64,000 nucleotides of DNA from assembly GCA_037039925.1 (NCBI GenBank), contig JAXRKP010001354.1:20001-84000 (forward strand), read 5' to 3'. Shown here piece by piece: positions 22,474-30,683 of the stretch. Below the pieces are notes generated by a model. It did not search any database. It was not told the origin of the DNA and saw only the letters and a program-made list of their open reading frames with translations. This DNA comes from Doris montereyensis. Lineage: Eukaryota > Mollusca > Gastropoda > Nudibranchia > Dorididae. Every line of letters starts with the position of its first letter. The first letter of the stretch is position 1. The position numbers were made by a program, and so were the translations under genes.

Positions 22474-24163
22474 TTGAAGATGCTATAAATGATTTGTAAA
22501 AAAAAAAAGTTTTCAGTGACTAGAAGTGGATGTGTGTGTGTGTGTATGTGTGTGTGTGTCTTGAAGATGCTATAAATGATTTGTAAAAAAAAATATGTTT
22601 TTAGCAATTTGTACAATAGTAGTAGTACAACTGAGAGAAAAATCCATTCGTAAAATTTGTTGTGTGGTATGTTTACCTTCATAAACTGCAGGAGATTCAG
22701 TTTGGAATTGGAAAATCTACTTAAAAGTTTTTGTTCTCATTAAACTCTCAGACCCTTGCTTAAATTACCGTAGTAAAGTTTGAAATGGGAATTTCAGGCT
22801 TGGATTGAATAAAATGGCTGTAGCATCTTTTTACCATTATCAACAGTGGGTAGTATGGTTTCTGTTTTACAGTAGATCCAGAGTATAGGGTTAAGCAACT
22901 TCTATTATTACTTATTAGTGGTTTCAGTGGCCTAATTGTTAGACTGCAGAACTTAGGATCATGAGATTGTTGGTTTGAATCTTGACAGTGTAAGGTTTCG
23001 TGTAGTGTTCCATGGGAATTACATTGACCACACATTTTGCCACTCTGTTGAGGTGCCAATGGGTACCTGTGGTACTTGCACCAGAAGGCAAGGTACTATT
23101 ACATGATATGATTCACGCTATAGACACTGAGATAGGCTTCAACTCTAAGGGCTGTATTAACCTTGTAGGACCTTTACTAACTCTTCTTCTGCTATTGTTG
23201 ATGAGGCCAGCTAAGTATAATGTTTGTGTGTAAGCAAAGTAAAGTTCTTCCTTTTTGGCCCATAGAGCCGAAGATTATCTTGGGTTTCTATTGCTTGAAA
23301 CAGAACAGGTGATGATAATCGCCTTCTGAACAGGGCGATAGTCTGATGCAGGTTTTATTCACAAGCTAGTGCTTGTACCCATTTGAAACTGGATCGAGAA
23401 AGTGAAATTACGTGTTAAACGTCCTTCCCAAGGAACCCAAAGTCGGAACTAGCTTTGCCAGGATTTGAACCCGGGACCTCATGAACCCTAGTACTGCTAC
23501 CCAACCACTTGGCCACTGACGCCATTTTTGTGTGCATAATTGATTTGAAGCATGCAATTTCCCTACACATTTCAAAGGAACATATTAAATGTGACAAATG
23601 TAATTGGCATGCAAATCCTTCATTCAAGGGGAAAAGACTTAGAGGAGAATGATGGAGTTTTTGAATGTGGCTGATATTTGAATTTAAACAGTATGTTGAT
23701 ATGTTGAGGATATCATGTAAGTACATGTATCATTGCTTAGTTAATTAATTTTAGTTTTGGAAGTAAACCAAGTATTGCATCATGAATTCTCGTAATGAAA
23801 TTATTTCAAGTTAATCATATTATCATGTGTGATACTTTTGTTGGCTCTTTTAAGTTAGATGATAGCTTTGCTCATCTCTTGAAGCTTTTGAATAAAAAAA
23901 ACCCAACTTATTACAATGGTTATTTCTTCATTCAGGAATGCACACAACAATCTCCGCATCACACGATATTGAAATTCCTGGGTGAAGTTGGTCTTGAGCA
24001 CTTGAAGAAACCGTTCGTATCGTTGATTTTAGAGGAGGTCTTCATTAAAGGCAAGCTGAAGAGAACGTTGGATAGCTGCATTAACTACTGGATCGGCACC
24101 GTGAAAAATGACAAGGACAGAACTGAGCTGTATGACATCATTGAAGACAATACGAGCTGTTAA
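6715..24163 (+). CDS. OGFR: Opioid growth factor receptor (OGFR) family gene, span of eight candidate exons
   Basis: Joined exons give an acidic/basic N-terminal region followed by the conserved OGFR domain in order: ENYRKGYP, DNLRFYKGEIRSQPDG, DYIDTIHNEWFGKYELLE, HGYIQWLFPIREHGTNFYA, ERILKSFELMLDFYGMELE, NAHNNLRIT, then ILKFLGEVGLEHLKKPF and a short end at ...EDNTSC. These match the family hallmarks (YIQWLFP-RE, ELMLDFYG, HNNLRITRILKSLGELG). The vertebrate receptor is a nuclear-envelope and nuclear protein that binds met-enkephalin and restrains growth; what an invertebrate homologue does is not known. The product lacks the long C-terminal repeat tail of human OGFR. The exon at 14463 does not join in phase, and the last exon needs one extra base, so either the consensus has indels or the gene is decaying. 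The start exon was not found. Introns are crowded with repeats. Confidence 0.87.
7008..7500. other. OGFR-family intron, no recognised element
   Basis: A/T-rich intronic sequence with a short ATT run near 7370; nothing else was seen. Confidence 0.4.
7507..8276 (+). mobile_element. Mariner/Tc1-type element, truncated transposase with terminal inverted repeats
   Basis: The left end TCGGGTGGCTCGTAAAAAG is inverted at the right end (TTTTTTATAAACCACCCGA), inside TA-rich flanks. Between them on the + strand are remnants of the C-terminal transposase: QQYGATSHTSNSTQEFLS, EWPP*RPDPNSMDYAVWN, then VELKTKI and EEIRASIASWKNRLEWIV. The word DPNSMDYAVW corresponds to the PDLNPMDY-W block that carries the second catalytic aspartate. 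The N-terminal half is missing and stops are present, so it cannot move on its own. Confidence 0.8.
8277..9226. other. OGFR-family intron with a 20-bp snap-back hairpin
   Basis: No gene was seen. An inverted repeat with 20-base arms separated by a single base lies at 8879-8919; the rest is unremarkable A/T-rich intron. Confidence 0.4.
8879..8919. repeat. Near-perfect 20-bp palindrome
   Basis: Arm 1 begins AGAGTCAGTAT (8879-8898) and arm 2 ends ATACTGACTCT (8900-8919). Only one position mismatches and the spacer is one base. Such a structure would extrude as a cruciform or fold back in RNA; it may be a relic of a small inverted-repeat element. Confidence 0.75.
9227..10135 (-). mobile_element. 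CR1/L2-like LINE, 3' part of reverse transcriptase
   Basis: Read on the minus strand, broken frames give LRIDDTNIPLVNNVRNLGI, FSKIDYCNSIFFGLP, KNKASALLRQLHWLPVEQR and PDRSLRSSDSALKLRL, which are the typical order of the C-terminal region of CR1-like LINEs (YCNSLL-GLP, LHWLPV, RSLRS). The 3' end meets an (AAT)n run at about 9233-9261, as is usual for this group. It is truncated at the 5' side near 10100. Confidence 0.75.
10160..10290 (-). repeat. Fragment of SINE family 4 (3' part)
   Basis: The stretch GTGCAGGTTCAACGACTGTA followed by CATCATTTAATGG matches the reverse complement of the 3' end of the elements at 32575 and 46285. The tRNA-like head is missing. Confidence 0.5.
10875..11027 (+). 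CDS. OGFR: OGFR-family gene, basic exon ending in NYRKGYP
   Basis: Exactly 51 codons between TTTTGAAG and CCA|GTAAGC, phase 0 on both sides. It encodes HDADSDDEHKKRRRTADN, a likely nuclear localisation stretch, and then NLRRWKDEDTENYRKGYP. The last part matches the ...MQNYRHHYP segment just before the conserved OGFR domain. Confidence 0.8.
11234..11695 (+). mobile_element. tRNA-derived SINE, family 1, with an extra partial 3' copy
   Basis: The head GTGGCGTCGGTGGCCGAGTG then GTTAGGC and GGGTTCGAATCTTAGC carries A-box- and B-box-like words of a Leu/Ser-type tRNA. The body has GTTCCTTGG, GACACTTGACATGCA, CTCAGGTG, AATGGGTAC and CTGCGTCAGACTAGCGTCCT. The 3' module (GCGTCAGACTAGCGTCC) occurs three times (about 11410, 11515 and 11590), so parts of one or two further copies follow directly. 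Confidence 0.85.
11696..12580. other. OGFR-family intron, unassigned
   Basis: No exon or known repeat was recognised. Open frames at 11889-12128 and 12242-12472 have no recognisable motifs. Confidence 0.35.
12582..13512 (-). mobile_element. LINE fragment: end of reverse transcriptase and C-terminal tail
   Basis: On the minus strand frames give GGVNLTNIRYAHDAVLMAW (YADD box degraded to YAHD), KKGLLLNVKKTECMV, YACETWTLDAQCRKRLEAL, RQMRFFGHVWRQDGLEKLA and DITTNLDFTRNAEHRTTWRG. These are palm and thumb motifs and the C-terminal tail of a non-LTR element. It is the same family as the fragment at 1-366. The 5' two thirds are absent and frameshifts are present. Confidence 0.8.
13513..13964. other. 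OGFR-family intron, unassigned
   Basis: Nothing recognised. Confidence 0.3.
13965..14428 (+). mobile_element. Diverged solo LTR, same family as 54673-55117
   Basis: Starting at TGCTACGAAGG it aligns along its whole length with the LTR at 54673: AGTAACACCAAGGC, GATTAATAATTATAA, GGTTATTTATTATACTCACA, AACGAGGTGGAATCTA, CTCAATAGGGGTTTTACA. The end is near TATGTAA at 14428. No internal region or clear target duplication was seen. It ends about 35 bases before the acceptor of the OGFR-family exon at 14463. Confidence 0.75.
14463..14536 (+). CDS. OGFR: OGFR-family gene, exon with NLRFYKGEIRSQPDG, phase broken
   Basis: The polypyrimidine tract and acceptor CTGTCAG precede it and GATG|GTAAGA follows. 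The 3' part reads DNLRFYKGEIRSQPDG, a strong match to the family word NL.FY...I...P(N/D)G, and joins correctly to the next exon. The preceding exon ends in phase 0, but phase 0 here runs GQKDNLSLE and then meets TGA at 14490. The conserved frame is reached only with one base less or two more; a missing TC in the run at 14477-14484 would do it. An unseen exon between 11027 and 14463 ending in phase 2 is the alternative. Confidence 0.75.
14844..14922 (+). CDS. OGFR: OGFR-family gene, exon DYIDTIHNEWFGKYELLE
   Basis: Acceptor CTTGCCAG, donor CAGTG|GTGAGC. It encodes GDYIDTIHNEWFGKYELLE and then RHHGYIQW, the start of the most conserved OGFR block; the tryptophan codon is split by the intron and completed by the G of the next exon. 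Confidence 0.9.
15145..15442 (-). mobile_element. tRNA-derived SINE, family 1
   Basis: It is the reverse complement of the family 1 plan: the tRNA-like head is at the right end (GGTCACCGACGCCAC, B-box word GGATTTGAACCC) and the body words CGCTAGTCAGACGCA and CCCATAGAGCCGGAGCC are to the left. It lies between two OGFR-family exons. Confidence 0.85.
15729..15798 (+). CDS. OGFR: OGFR-family gene, exon LFPIREHGTNFYA
   Basis: After AATTTCAG the exon reads LFPIREHGTNFYAQPSNLMKQ. Two donors are possible: GCAAAG|GTTGGT at 15795 and GGTTG|GTGTTT at 15799. Only the second leaves phase 0, as the next exon needs. The 42-bp minisatellite starts on this boundary: the last bases of the exon and the donor form its first unit. 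Confidence 0.88.
15787..17222. repeat. 42-bp minisatellite starting on an OGFR exon donor
   Basis: About 34 units containing GCTTTGTTTAGTGATGATAA and GCATC. Units up to about 16240 are diverged. Block A (about 16250-16610) has the variant CAGAATGCTTAGGTTTGTG, block B (about 16660-17010) has CTTAAAGCTAAGGTTAGTG; both are very homogeneous. 42 is a multiple of three, so long open frames exist on both strands by construction. The first unit includes the last codons and donor of the exon at 15729. Block B units carry AAG|GTTAGTG, a good 5' splice-site match. About two more units follow the inserted LINE (20168-20250). Confidence 0.95.
17232..20167 (+). mobile_element. Near full-length LINE inserted in the 42-bp minisatellite
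   Basis: Flanked by the 9-base duplication AGCTACGGT (17223-17231 and 20168-20176). Decayed frames give an endonuclease (TWNVRAINGKMLELAEEL near 17575, VLGDFNARVGN near 17960), then a reverse transcriptase: YRGISLL, IEEHQSGYRPGESVQDHI, DLEKAFETVRRDEL, GVKQGGNLSPFMF, a degraded YADD region LSFAGELAVF, and a C-terminal [20 protein letters not shown]. The 5' leader 17232-17550 contains the words TGACTGACCAAAGGCTAAGG and CTGCTGCCTT. Many stops make it inactive. It resembles apurinic-endonuclease LINEs; the clade is not fixed. Confidence 0.88.
20168..20250 (+). repeat. Displaced end of the 42-bp minisatellite
   Basis: After the LINE the sequence resumes with the array words GCCATATTTAGTGATGACC, GCTAAGGGTTTATCCTTTAT and TTAGTGG, showing that the LINE split the array. 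Confidence 0.8.
20583..20725 (+). CDS. OGFR: OGFR-family gene, exon ELMLDFYGMELE
   Basis: Acceptor TTGGCAG, donor AGCCG|GTAATT. It encodes AFQEDPKVNERILKS, FELMLDFYGMELEATGK and MKWKERYDNLS, matching the ...RAYELMLDFYGI.LED..TG...R helix region of the family. It enters in phase 0 and leaves in phase 2; the arginine codon is completed by the next exon. Confidence 0.92.
20726..22100. other. OGFR-family intron, unassigned
   Basis: A/T-rich sequence without recognised exons or repeats. Confidence 0.35.
22110..22335 (+). repeat. Dispersed repeat family 5 (GGTAGGTCCTA / CACCCTGAGATCACC)
   Basis: The words GCTGGTAGGTCCTA, CTTTCACTCATC, CTGAGATCACCGCATAT and a GGTAAA-like end recur at 41700-41830, 43265-43420, 44515-44600, 47615-47700 and inverted at 54470-54610. 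A tail of (AAAC)n is common. No tRNA-like head was seen. It is probably a short non-autonomous element. Confidence 0.6.
22398..22590. repeat. Duplicated unit with (TG)n microsatellite
   Basis: A unit of about 95 bases (AGTTTTCAGTGACTAGAAGT, a TG run, then CTTGAAGATGCTATAAATGA) is present twice in tandem, with TG runs of different length. Confidence 0.85.
22918..23235 (+). mobile_element. tRNA-derived SINE, family 1, diverged
   Basis: The head GTGGTTTCAGTGGCCTAATT then GTTAGACTGC and TGGTTTGAATCTTG, and the body GTGTTCCATGGGAATTACA, GCCACTCTGTTGAGGTGCC and AATGGGTACC. It forms an inverted pair with the next element. Confidence 0.75.
23240..23525 (-). mobile_element. tRNA-derived SINE, family 1
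   Basis: Reverse complement of family 1: left end GGCCCATAGAGCCGAAG, right end CAGGATTTGAACCCGGGACC, then CCACTTGGCCACTGACGCC. It faces the copy at 22918-23235 tail to tail, about 400 bases before the last OGFR-family exon. Confidence 0.85.
23936..24163 (+). CDS. OGFR: OGFR-family gene, last exon with a one-base frameshift
   Basis: After TTCATTCAG the frame reads NAHNNLRIT(R) in phase with the previous exon, then stops at TGA 23970. From 23966 another frame continues ILKFLGEVGLEHLKKPF, VSLILEEVFIKGKLKRTLD and INYWIGTVKNDKDRTELYD to TAA at 24161-24163. In the family these two parts are continuous (HNNLRITRILKSLGELG), so one base is missing at 23964-23966. The protein ends soon after the conserved domain. 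Confidence 0.9.
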   Translation, partial: ECTQQSPHHTILKFLGEVGLEHLKKPFVSLILEEVFIKGKLKRTLDSCINYWIGTVKNDKDRTELYDIIEDNTSC

Positions 24164-24263
24164 TTATTCTATCCGTGCGGTTAATTTTTTATGAATGAAA
24201 GAGTTCAAAATGAAAAGTTATGAATGACAGAGGTCAGAAGATATAATCTTACATTATACAAGG

Positions 24264-24620
24264 TACAGTAGTCACCGCCTCAGTACACTTTCCACAAGAG
24301 CACACTTCGCCCAAGACCAGTTTTTTGTTATATCAACTCCTATTATTAAAATGTACGATGGTTTGCTCTCACTTTGGTCAAGTGCAGGCTCATATTTCCT
24401 CCTCAACAATTACATAATTATAGTCTGTGCATGGCAAAATATGTGAATGCTAGTTATGTACGATACGACGCCGGTGCGAATGAAAACAGAGAGAATGTAA
24501 CTCTAAATAAAGAGACGCGTGATTATGTTTAACTTAAGTGATGACACAACAATAAATCACCAACCGACACCCAGCTTTTTCCACCCGACGATCATATACG
24601 TAATCATCTCTCGATAGTTT
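24264..24620 (+). repeat. Element beginning ACAGTAGTCACCGCC (pogo-like end)
   Basis: The start ACAGTAGTCACCGCC and the following (G)CACACTTCGCCCAAG pattern are shared with 36198 (ACAGTAGTCGCCGCCC) and 41849 (ACAGTAGTGACCGCA). Such CAGT-beginning ends are typical of pogo/Tigger-type DNA transposons. No right end was found here. An AATAAA at 24506 could serve as poly(A) signal of the OGFR-family gene. Confidence 0.5.
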
Positions 24621-25049
24621 CAATGTCTCATGAGCCGTCTAGCCAAGGTTAGGTTGGTGTTAGTGTCAGTAGAAACTCTCTCTCTCCTCTCTCTGACACA
24701 CACACACACAGACGTGCATGTATATACAGAGATAGAGAGAAAGAGAGAGTTTTCGTCATGTGAAAATGTTTGTGTTTGTGAGTACCCCTGTGCATGGATC
24801 TATTTGAATTTGATTACTTACAAGTTTGCATCTTTTCAAAAAGGCATATCTCATTTGACAAAATTTGTGTATTATGTTTCACCATTAATTTGAATGTAAA
24901 TTTTGGTGATTTATATACTTGTCCTTGTAATTGAAATTGGTATACCATTATCTATACTATTATGAATTATAATATTATAGATCTACTTCTTTTTCTTTTT
25001 GAATGCGCATAGAGCATTAAGTAATTTCTTGGATACGCGCTATAAAAAT

Positions 25050-25440
25050 GCTATTCATTATTATTATTATTATTATCATTGTTATGACATTCCATCATTT
25101 AATCGTAGTTTGGTTATGTAATTTTTGTCTTGAATTTTCATTTTCTTTCTTTATCAGTTCCCATTCTACCTTATGGGTTCAGATGCCTGAGATGATCTTT
25201 CTCCAGGATGCCCTGTCCTGTCATTTTCTGTTTCCTTCCAAAAATGTTAAATTTCTATCTTCTTCCCACTTTTCCGAGGTCTGTCTTTTGGTCTTTTACT
25301 TTGGGCTTTAGCATTGAATACTGATTTAGCTATTTTATTGTCATTCATTCTGTTTACATGCCCAAACCATCTTAATTAGTTTATTTCTATCTTAGTTTTC
25401 ATGCTATTTGCTTTGGTTTCATATGCAAAGTTGTTACTTA
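25050..25440 (-). mobile_element. LINE 3' fragment, same family as 17232-20167
   Basis: From TTCTTTCTTTATCAG at about 25145 to 25430 the sequence aligns with 57047-57345: words CAGATGCC(C/T)GAGATGATCTT, CAGGATGCC(A/C)TGTCCTG, GTTTACATGCCCAAA and TTTATTTCTATCTTAGTTTT. On the minus strand this is the region after the reverse transcriptase and the 3' untranslated part. An (ATT)n run precedes it at 25056-25078. Confidence 0.8.
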
Positions 25441-26829
25441 GATTATACAGAAAACCAGGCATTTATAGTTTAAAACATCCTCACATGTCCCTTGATCTTT
25501 GAACCCGGAAATGTGACCCATGGGTATACTGTATCATGACACTGTTATGTCTGAGATGTGAGTAGTTTCCAATGTTTGCATTGAGTGCATTTGATTGTAT
25601 ATGTCCGCCTACACTGCATGCGTCTCCCCACTTTTGTTGACATGAAACTGTTGCTAGCGAAGATTATAATAATGTCTTTTGAGCCAATCACCCCCACATG
25701 TCCTTCTGATCTACTATTTATATTCTGTTTATTTGCTGGCCCATCCTCTCTTTGCTGAGTGCATCTGGTCCACTGGGTCAAGTAACGATTTCAGAATTGT
25801 GAGATTTGTAGTTGAGAATTGTCCAGGGGTAACTTGACCATATTCACATTCTGTTACCTGCAAATATTTTGTTGTCATGCAATTGCAATGTATCAGTAGT
25901 GACACTTTTTAACAAAATGGAGAGGTGGCTTTAAAAGAAAAAAGAAACAAAGTTAAATTGGTTTATATCTTGATTCCCCACTTATATTTACTCAAATTTG
26001 CTGTGACCTTTATTCAATAAACCTCCTATAACCTCCCATTACCTCCCCTTCGCTTGAACCTTGGTCATTGGTTTATTTTGCCTTCTATTTTGTGATCAGT
26101 AGGCATAAGGCCCTGACTCCTATTTAATATTCCCTTACTGGTCTGATCCTTAACTTCCTTTGTTTTGTTTACATGTACTTGTCATTTTTCCCCTGGTTAT
26201 ATGCCTAGGCCTTTGATTTTATTAATGTTTACTATTTGAGAAGAGTGCTTTTATCATGTCGCTGATTACCAAAATAAGAAAGTTTATATAATCTACATTG
26301 TATGCTTGACCTTAATTGCGTGGTCATGTTCATTCTTTTATTGTTCATGTGTGATTAGATCTCAACCGTGTGTTAGATCTTTGCTGATTTGTCTCAATAA
26401 TTTGTTGTCATAATTCTTTACAACATGCTTTTTGTTTTTGTTATCTCCTTTGTCTTTACAGGAGACAGAGGGACAATTAAATATAAATTATTAATAAAAA
26501 TCGTTGTTGAAACTTGAACCATACAAATCACGTGCCTTCCTCACTATCATATGACAGCTGTATTTGTGGGAATGTAGAGTGAGAGAGGCTTGTAAAAAAA
26601 TGTGAACGTGTGACAGTATCCTTTCATTTTTGTTTTTTTTATTTGTCTATTTTTCCTGACGACTAGAGTTGGCTTTTTCAAAAGATTTAAAATTTAATAG
26701 AGATGACTTTTTGCTGGACACTGTTCATTGTATTTCACTTGTTCTATCATGAAGGCAATTTATTTGCCTTCTGCTAATGTTGTTACCTTTGACATTTGAC
26801 ATATATAATATTATGAGAATGTACAGTGT
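25441..26829. other. Intergenic, unassigned
   Basis: No gene or repeat was recognised. Confidence 0.3.
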
Positions 26830-27158
26830 TGGGGACTCGGTAGTCCAGAGGCAAGGTGTTGGCTTCTCAAATAAAAGGTAGCACGTTCGAGCCCCGCTGA
26901 CGGTTAAAAAATTTTCTCGATTTTTTCAAGCAAAACGTACCCCCTGCTCCAGGTAGATAGATTGACACCTAGTCCCATCAAAGACGGACGATAAAAAGGA
27001 GGTCTCGTGTGCAGATTACAACACTGTGCACTTTATTAAAGATCAGTTGGCTGTTTACAGGGCAGCCCGGGCAAAATTAAAAATCCTTCCAAAAACCCTG
27101 AGATGACCTTAGTTATGGATGTGGGTAAATCAAATCAAATCAAATCAAATCAAATCAA
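26830..27158 (+). mobile_element. tRNA-derived SINE, family 2, with (AAATC)n tail
   Basis: The head GGGACTCGGTAGTCCAGAGG and B-box-like ACGTTCGAGCCCCGC are followed by TTTTTTCAAGCAAAACGTAC, GATAGATTGACACCTAGTCC, GGAGGTCTCGTGTGCAGATT, GCTGTTTACAGGGCAGCC and AAACCCTGAGATGACCTTAG, and end in five AAATC units. This is the most complete copy of the family here. Confidence 0.85.
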
Positions 27159-28232
27159 TGTACTGTGTTAAGTCTTAGATGTAGAAGAGACATTACTTTC
27201 GATACCTGAGGCTATTTGCCTCCATTAATTGGGGAAGAGAGTTGGTTACCCTACAACAAGTCAATTCAAGTTTGCCTTACAAACTAAGTATCCAGGGATC
27301 AAGTCACCATGGGAACATCGCTCACAGGGACTTTTTCTGGGTCAAAATCAGGTCCTTTCCCAATCTTTGCAAGACTGGACTAACCCCTCATCTTGTCTGC
27401 GATGGATCGATCACAGGCAAAATGAACACATTTTGGGTACGTTAAGTGTACTTGCATTTCAAAGGAGGGAGGGAGCAAGGAGAGAGAAAGAGTGTGTGGA
27501 TACAATTTTGTATGTGAAAATTCGCTACTGAAAGTGACTAAAAAAAGATATGTTCGTGGTCTCAAAGTCATAAACCTTGTTCAGGCTCATGCAATATTAT
27601 CAAAAAGTATGTTGTATTATGTTATTGTTACGTTACTAGTATCATGTTCGTTATTAAATGAATGTTGATGAAATACATGTAGTTGTTATTGCTTCACATA
27701 TATAGCAGTATCACACGTTTAATGTCAATGATTTGATATAAACTACCTGGTACATGAATCATAACCAGTTGACTTTTTTATTTGTTTTTATTTAATGTTT
27801 TCAGCAATGATTTTTTTTTGTATCAAGTGAAAACATTTGAGTTTGAGCTCCGATTAACTAATCTTAATAGCAGTACTAGCAGTTTTTGAACCTCTTCCCA
27901 AAAGTTGGATCCGAAAAGAAACTGTCGGCAAATAAGTTGATTTTAGTAATTAGACACACTGCAGAGGTTTACAAACTCTGTCAACTGTGTTAAAAAGAAG
28001 TACTAAAATTGAAACTAACAATGCTAACAATGTTAAAAGGAGGCTTCGCATACATAAATCAAATGTGATAAAAGAAGCAGTGTGGTGTGTCTTTAGAGTA
28101 AAACTCATAGTCATAGGTGGGGACAATATGTTAGTGTTATCTATGTAAATAACGTTATTATGACACATTGACACATACTTAGCTCAGATAGATATAGTCC
28201 TAATTACACATAGCATTAGCAATATAGGTGCA
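27159..28232. other. Intergenic, unassigned
   Basis: No gene was recognised. An open frame of 100 codons at 27229-27531 has no known motif. Confidence 0.3.
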
Positions 28233-28318
28233 GCTGGCTCAGTTAGTAGACCGTCTGTCTATCACACAGGAGGCCGGAGTTTGATTCCCAGTCCGGACAA
28301 ATTTTTCTGGCCCTCTTA
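28233..28318 (+). mobile_element. tRNA-derived SINE, family 3 (head), split by a Harbinger element
   Basis: GCAGCTGGCTCAGTTAGTAG and GAGTTTGATTCCCAGTCCGG have the A-box and B-box spacing of a tRNA. The rest of the element probably continues after 29336, because the Harbinger element at 28319 interrupts it. Confidence 0.65.
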
Positions 28319-29333
28319 GGCCGAAAATATACTAAGCTCGGTTTGAAGGAGACAAATGAAGGAAAGAAGTAAGGCAGGCCAAAATTACAAATGAAATAGA
28401 GTGTTGAAGGACGGTCTATATTATATTGCACCCGACTTGCAGCAACTGTTCATGGTTCGTCAAAGTGAAGTGGAACGTGCTGCATTTCAACTTGCTGGAC
28501 GGACGCGACGAGCGATCGCTCACCGTCTCACCGGATGTCAGTGACGTCACTGAGTCTAGTGGGGAGATGTATCTGGTCCAATATCTTTTTAATGGTTGAT
28601 CGGATCAAAAATCTGATTTCAAATTTGAAATTAGCGACTCAAATTGTAGGCAAGGTACGAGCCGAATTTAGTTTTGTTCAATTATAAGATAAGTTTGAAT
28701 CAATTCTCCCACCGCGACGGGAGCAGTGGCGGGAAGATTCTGTCTGACACGGTGATGAAGCAGATATTATATAATGTGTAGTACAACCGTTGTGATTTAT
28801 CTCATGTGCACAGCATTTATTACAGATTATTCAATTCAATTCCTAAAAATAATGGCTGTCTTTCTACCACAAAAGAGGAGGCAGTAATTAATGCAATTGA
28901 AGCGAGACCGACCCTATATGACAGAGGAGAGAGAAATTACAGCAACAGAGATAAGAGATTGAATGTAGAAGGTTCCATTCAAAAATACTCCTTAAATTTG
29001 ATCGAGACCTGTCGCAACATCGGCATTAGATGGTGATATTCACCACACGCATTCCTTAACTTGTTGATGGGGTGAATTGACAATAAAAGCCGTTTGGTGC
29101 GCCTTCTTTTTCGTAAATACAGCATCAAAGCTAACTTGCTTTTTCTTGAAAGCGCCATTGTGTCAAATACAGTGACTAAGTGAGTTGCTTTCAATGATGA
29201 ATAGTGTGTTACGAGCTTATTAAAAAAAAAATGAAGGCGGAAAAGGGCGGGCGCAGTATACCCATACGTTTGCATCCGTCAACCGTCTTTATTTTGAAGA
29301 CAACAGTTGGACGGACTTACTATATTTTCGGCC
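28319..29333. mobile_element. Non-autonomous PIF/Harbinger element with TTA target duplications
   Basis: The left end GGCCGAAAATATACTAAG and right end CTTACTATATTTTCGGCC are inverted repeats (17 of 18 match), flanked by TTA on both sides (28316-28318 and 29334-29336), the 3-base duplication typical of Harbinger. Inside, the + strand at about 28848-28965 encodes a MADF-like start (AVINAIEARPTLYDRGERNY), and the minus strand at about 29160-28980 encodes a Harbinger transposase start (RKRRRTKRLLLSIHPINK, GEYHHLMPMLRQ, FKEYF). The two genes face each other and the middle is missing, so an autonomous element with its two usual genes lost its centre. Confidence 0.9.
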
Positions 29334-29336
29334 TTA

Positions 29337-29600
29337 ATCGACCCAGCAGCGAAATGGGTAGCTAGGTCTATTCAGCCTGGGTGAAAATGAAAGCGAAAAT
29401 AAAGGCGGTGTTTAAAGCAATGGTAAACTACTACACTATGCCGTATCCCTAGAAAAACCAGTACTCTACTCCTGATTACCCTACGCTCAACTCTGAGTAT
29501 GGGACTTACTTTACTTTACATATATTTTACTTTAAATAGGAAGAGCAGTTGATCAATGAGCAACTAAATTATATATCATTTTATCTCTATTCGGCAATAC
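29337..29600. other. Probable continuation of SINE family 3 and flank
   Basis: The sequence after the Harbinger duplication (ATCGACCCAGCAGCGAAATG) is compatible with a SINE tail, but no second uninterrupted copy exists in the window for comparison. Confidence 0.35.
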
Positions 29601-29603
29601 AGT

Positions 29604-29885
29604 GTGGCATCGGTAGCCGAGTGGTTAAGCTACCAAACTTGGAATCATGAGATCCATGGTTCAAATCCTTGCAAAGCTAGTTCCGACATTATGTTCCTTG
29701 GGAAAGACACTTAACATGACTTCCCCCTCTCGACCCAGGTGCAATTGGGTGGAAGCACTAGCTTAGGAGTCTCGTCCAGGAGGTGATTGTTAAATGTTAT
29801 CACCTATTCTGCTTCACGCTATAGAAACCGGGATAAGCTCTGGCTCCATCGGACATAAGGCCTTGAAGAAATTTGACTACTTTTT
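29604..29885 (+). mobile_element. tRNA-derived SINE, family 1
   Basis: Head GTGGCATCGGTAGCCGAGTG then GTTAAGC and ATGGTTCAAATCC; body GTTCCTTGGGAAAGACACTT and CTCGACCCAGGTGCAA; 3' part GGGATAAGCTCTGGCTCCAT and GGCCTTGAAGAAATTTGACT. Confidence 0.88.
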
Positions 29886-30600
29886 GTGTCGATAGATAAG
29901 GTTTTAAATTTCTCAGCTGGAAAGAAAATCTGGAGAGGAAAAAATGCAAGTGAGGTTTGTCACAAACTTAGACCAAATTTGTTTTAAAATGTTTTGCGTG
30001 ACGGGACAATTGACGACTGACTTTGGTAATGATTAAAAATAACTCTAATGTGTAGTAAGAACAATGTAATTGTGAGCCAATGACATGATGACCATCCCTG
30101 TGATTAACAAAAGAAAAGAATAAAAGATAACAAACTGACAATTATACCAATTACGCCACATTACTACTACAAGTTATAACTATGGTAAATGTGTATGGCA
30201 TTTTTAGTACAGTCGAAGCTGACAATTGAAAAGCGGTTTAGATGGAACAACCGCTTATTTGGACTAGTCCCTCCTGTAATAGGCATAATGAATTACCGGT
30301 AATCATTATAGTACGAGTGCTGTTAAATGGGGAATGTATTACCCTAGGCCTAATGTAAATAAGCAGGGGTTGAGGCAGTGGGATTCACAGCCTTACTTTC
30401 AATATATTATTATTCAAGCTATAGATATGACTGAGCCTGTTTGAGAAAGTCACCATTATCTCTTTCTTTTACTATTTATATTACTTTGCCTTCTTTATTC
30501 TGTTCTCATATTTTCCATTCATAGCTTCAGATGAGTTTTTTTCTGAAGACATCGATTCTATGGTTAATATTTGGATAAACACATTTAAAAAATGATTGTA
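29886..30600. other. Intergenic, unassigned
   Basis: No gene or repeat was recognised. Confidence 0.3.
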
Positions 30601-30622
30601 ACCGACTCTGTCTTTGTCCCCA

Positions 30623-30625
<3 letters not shown>

Positions 30626-30683
<58 letters not shown>

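Noticed and set aside
27229..27531. Open frame of 100 codons
   Set aside because: No recognisable domain, no splice or start context; overlapping frames are equally open.
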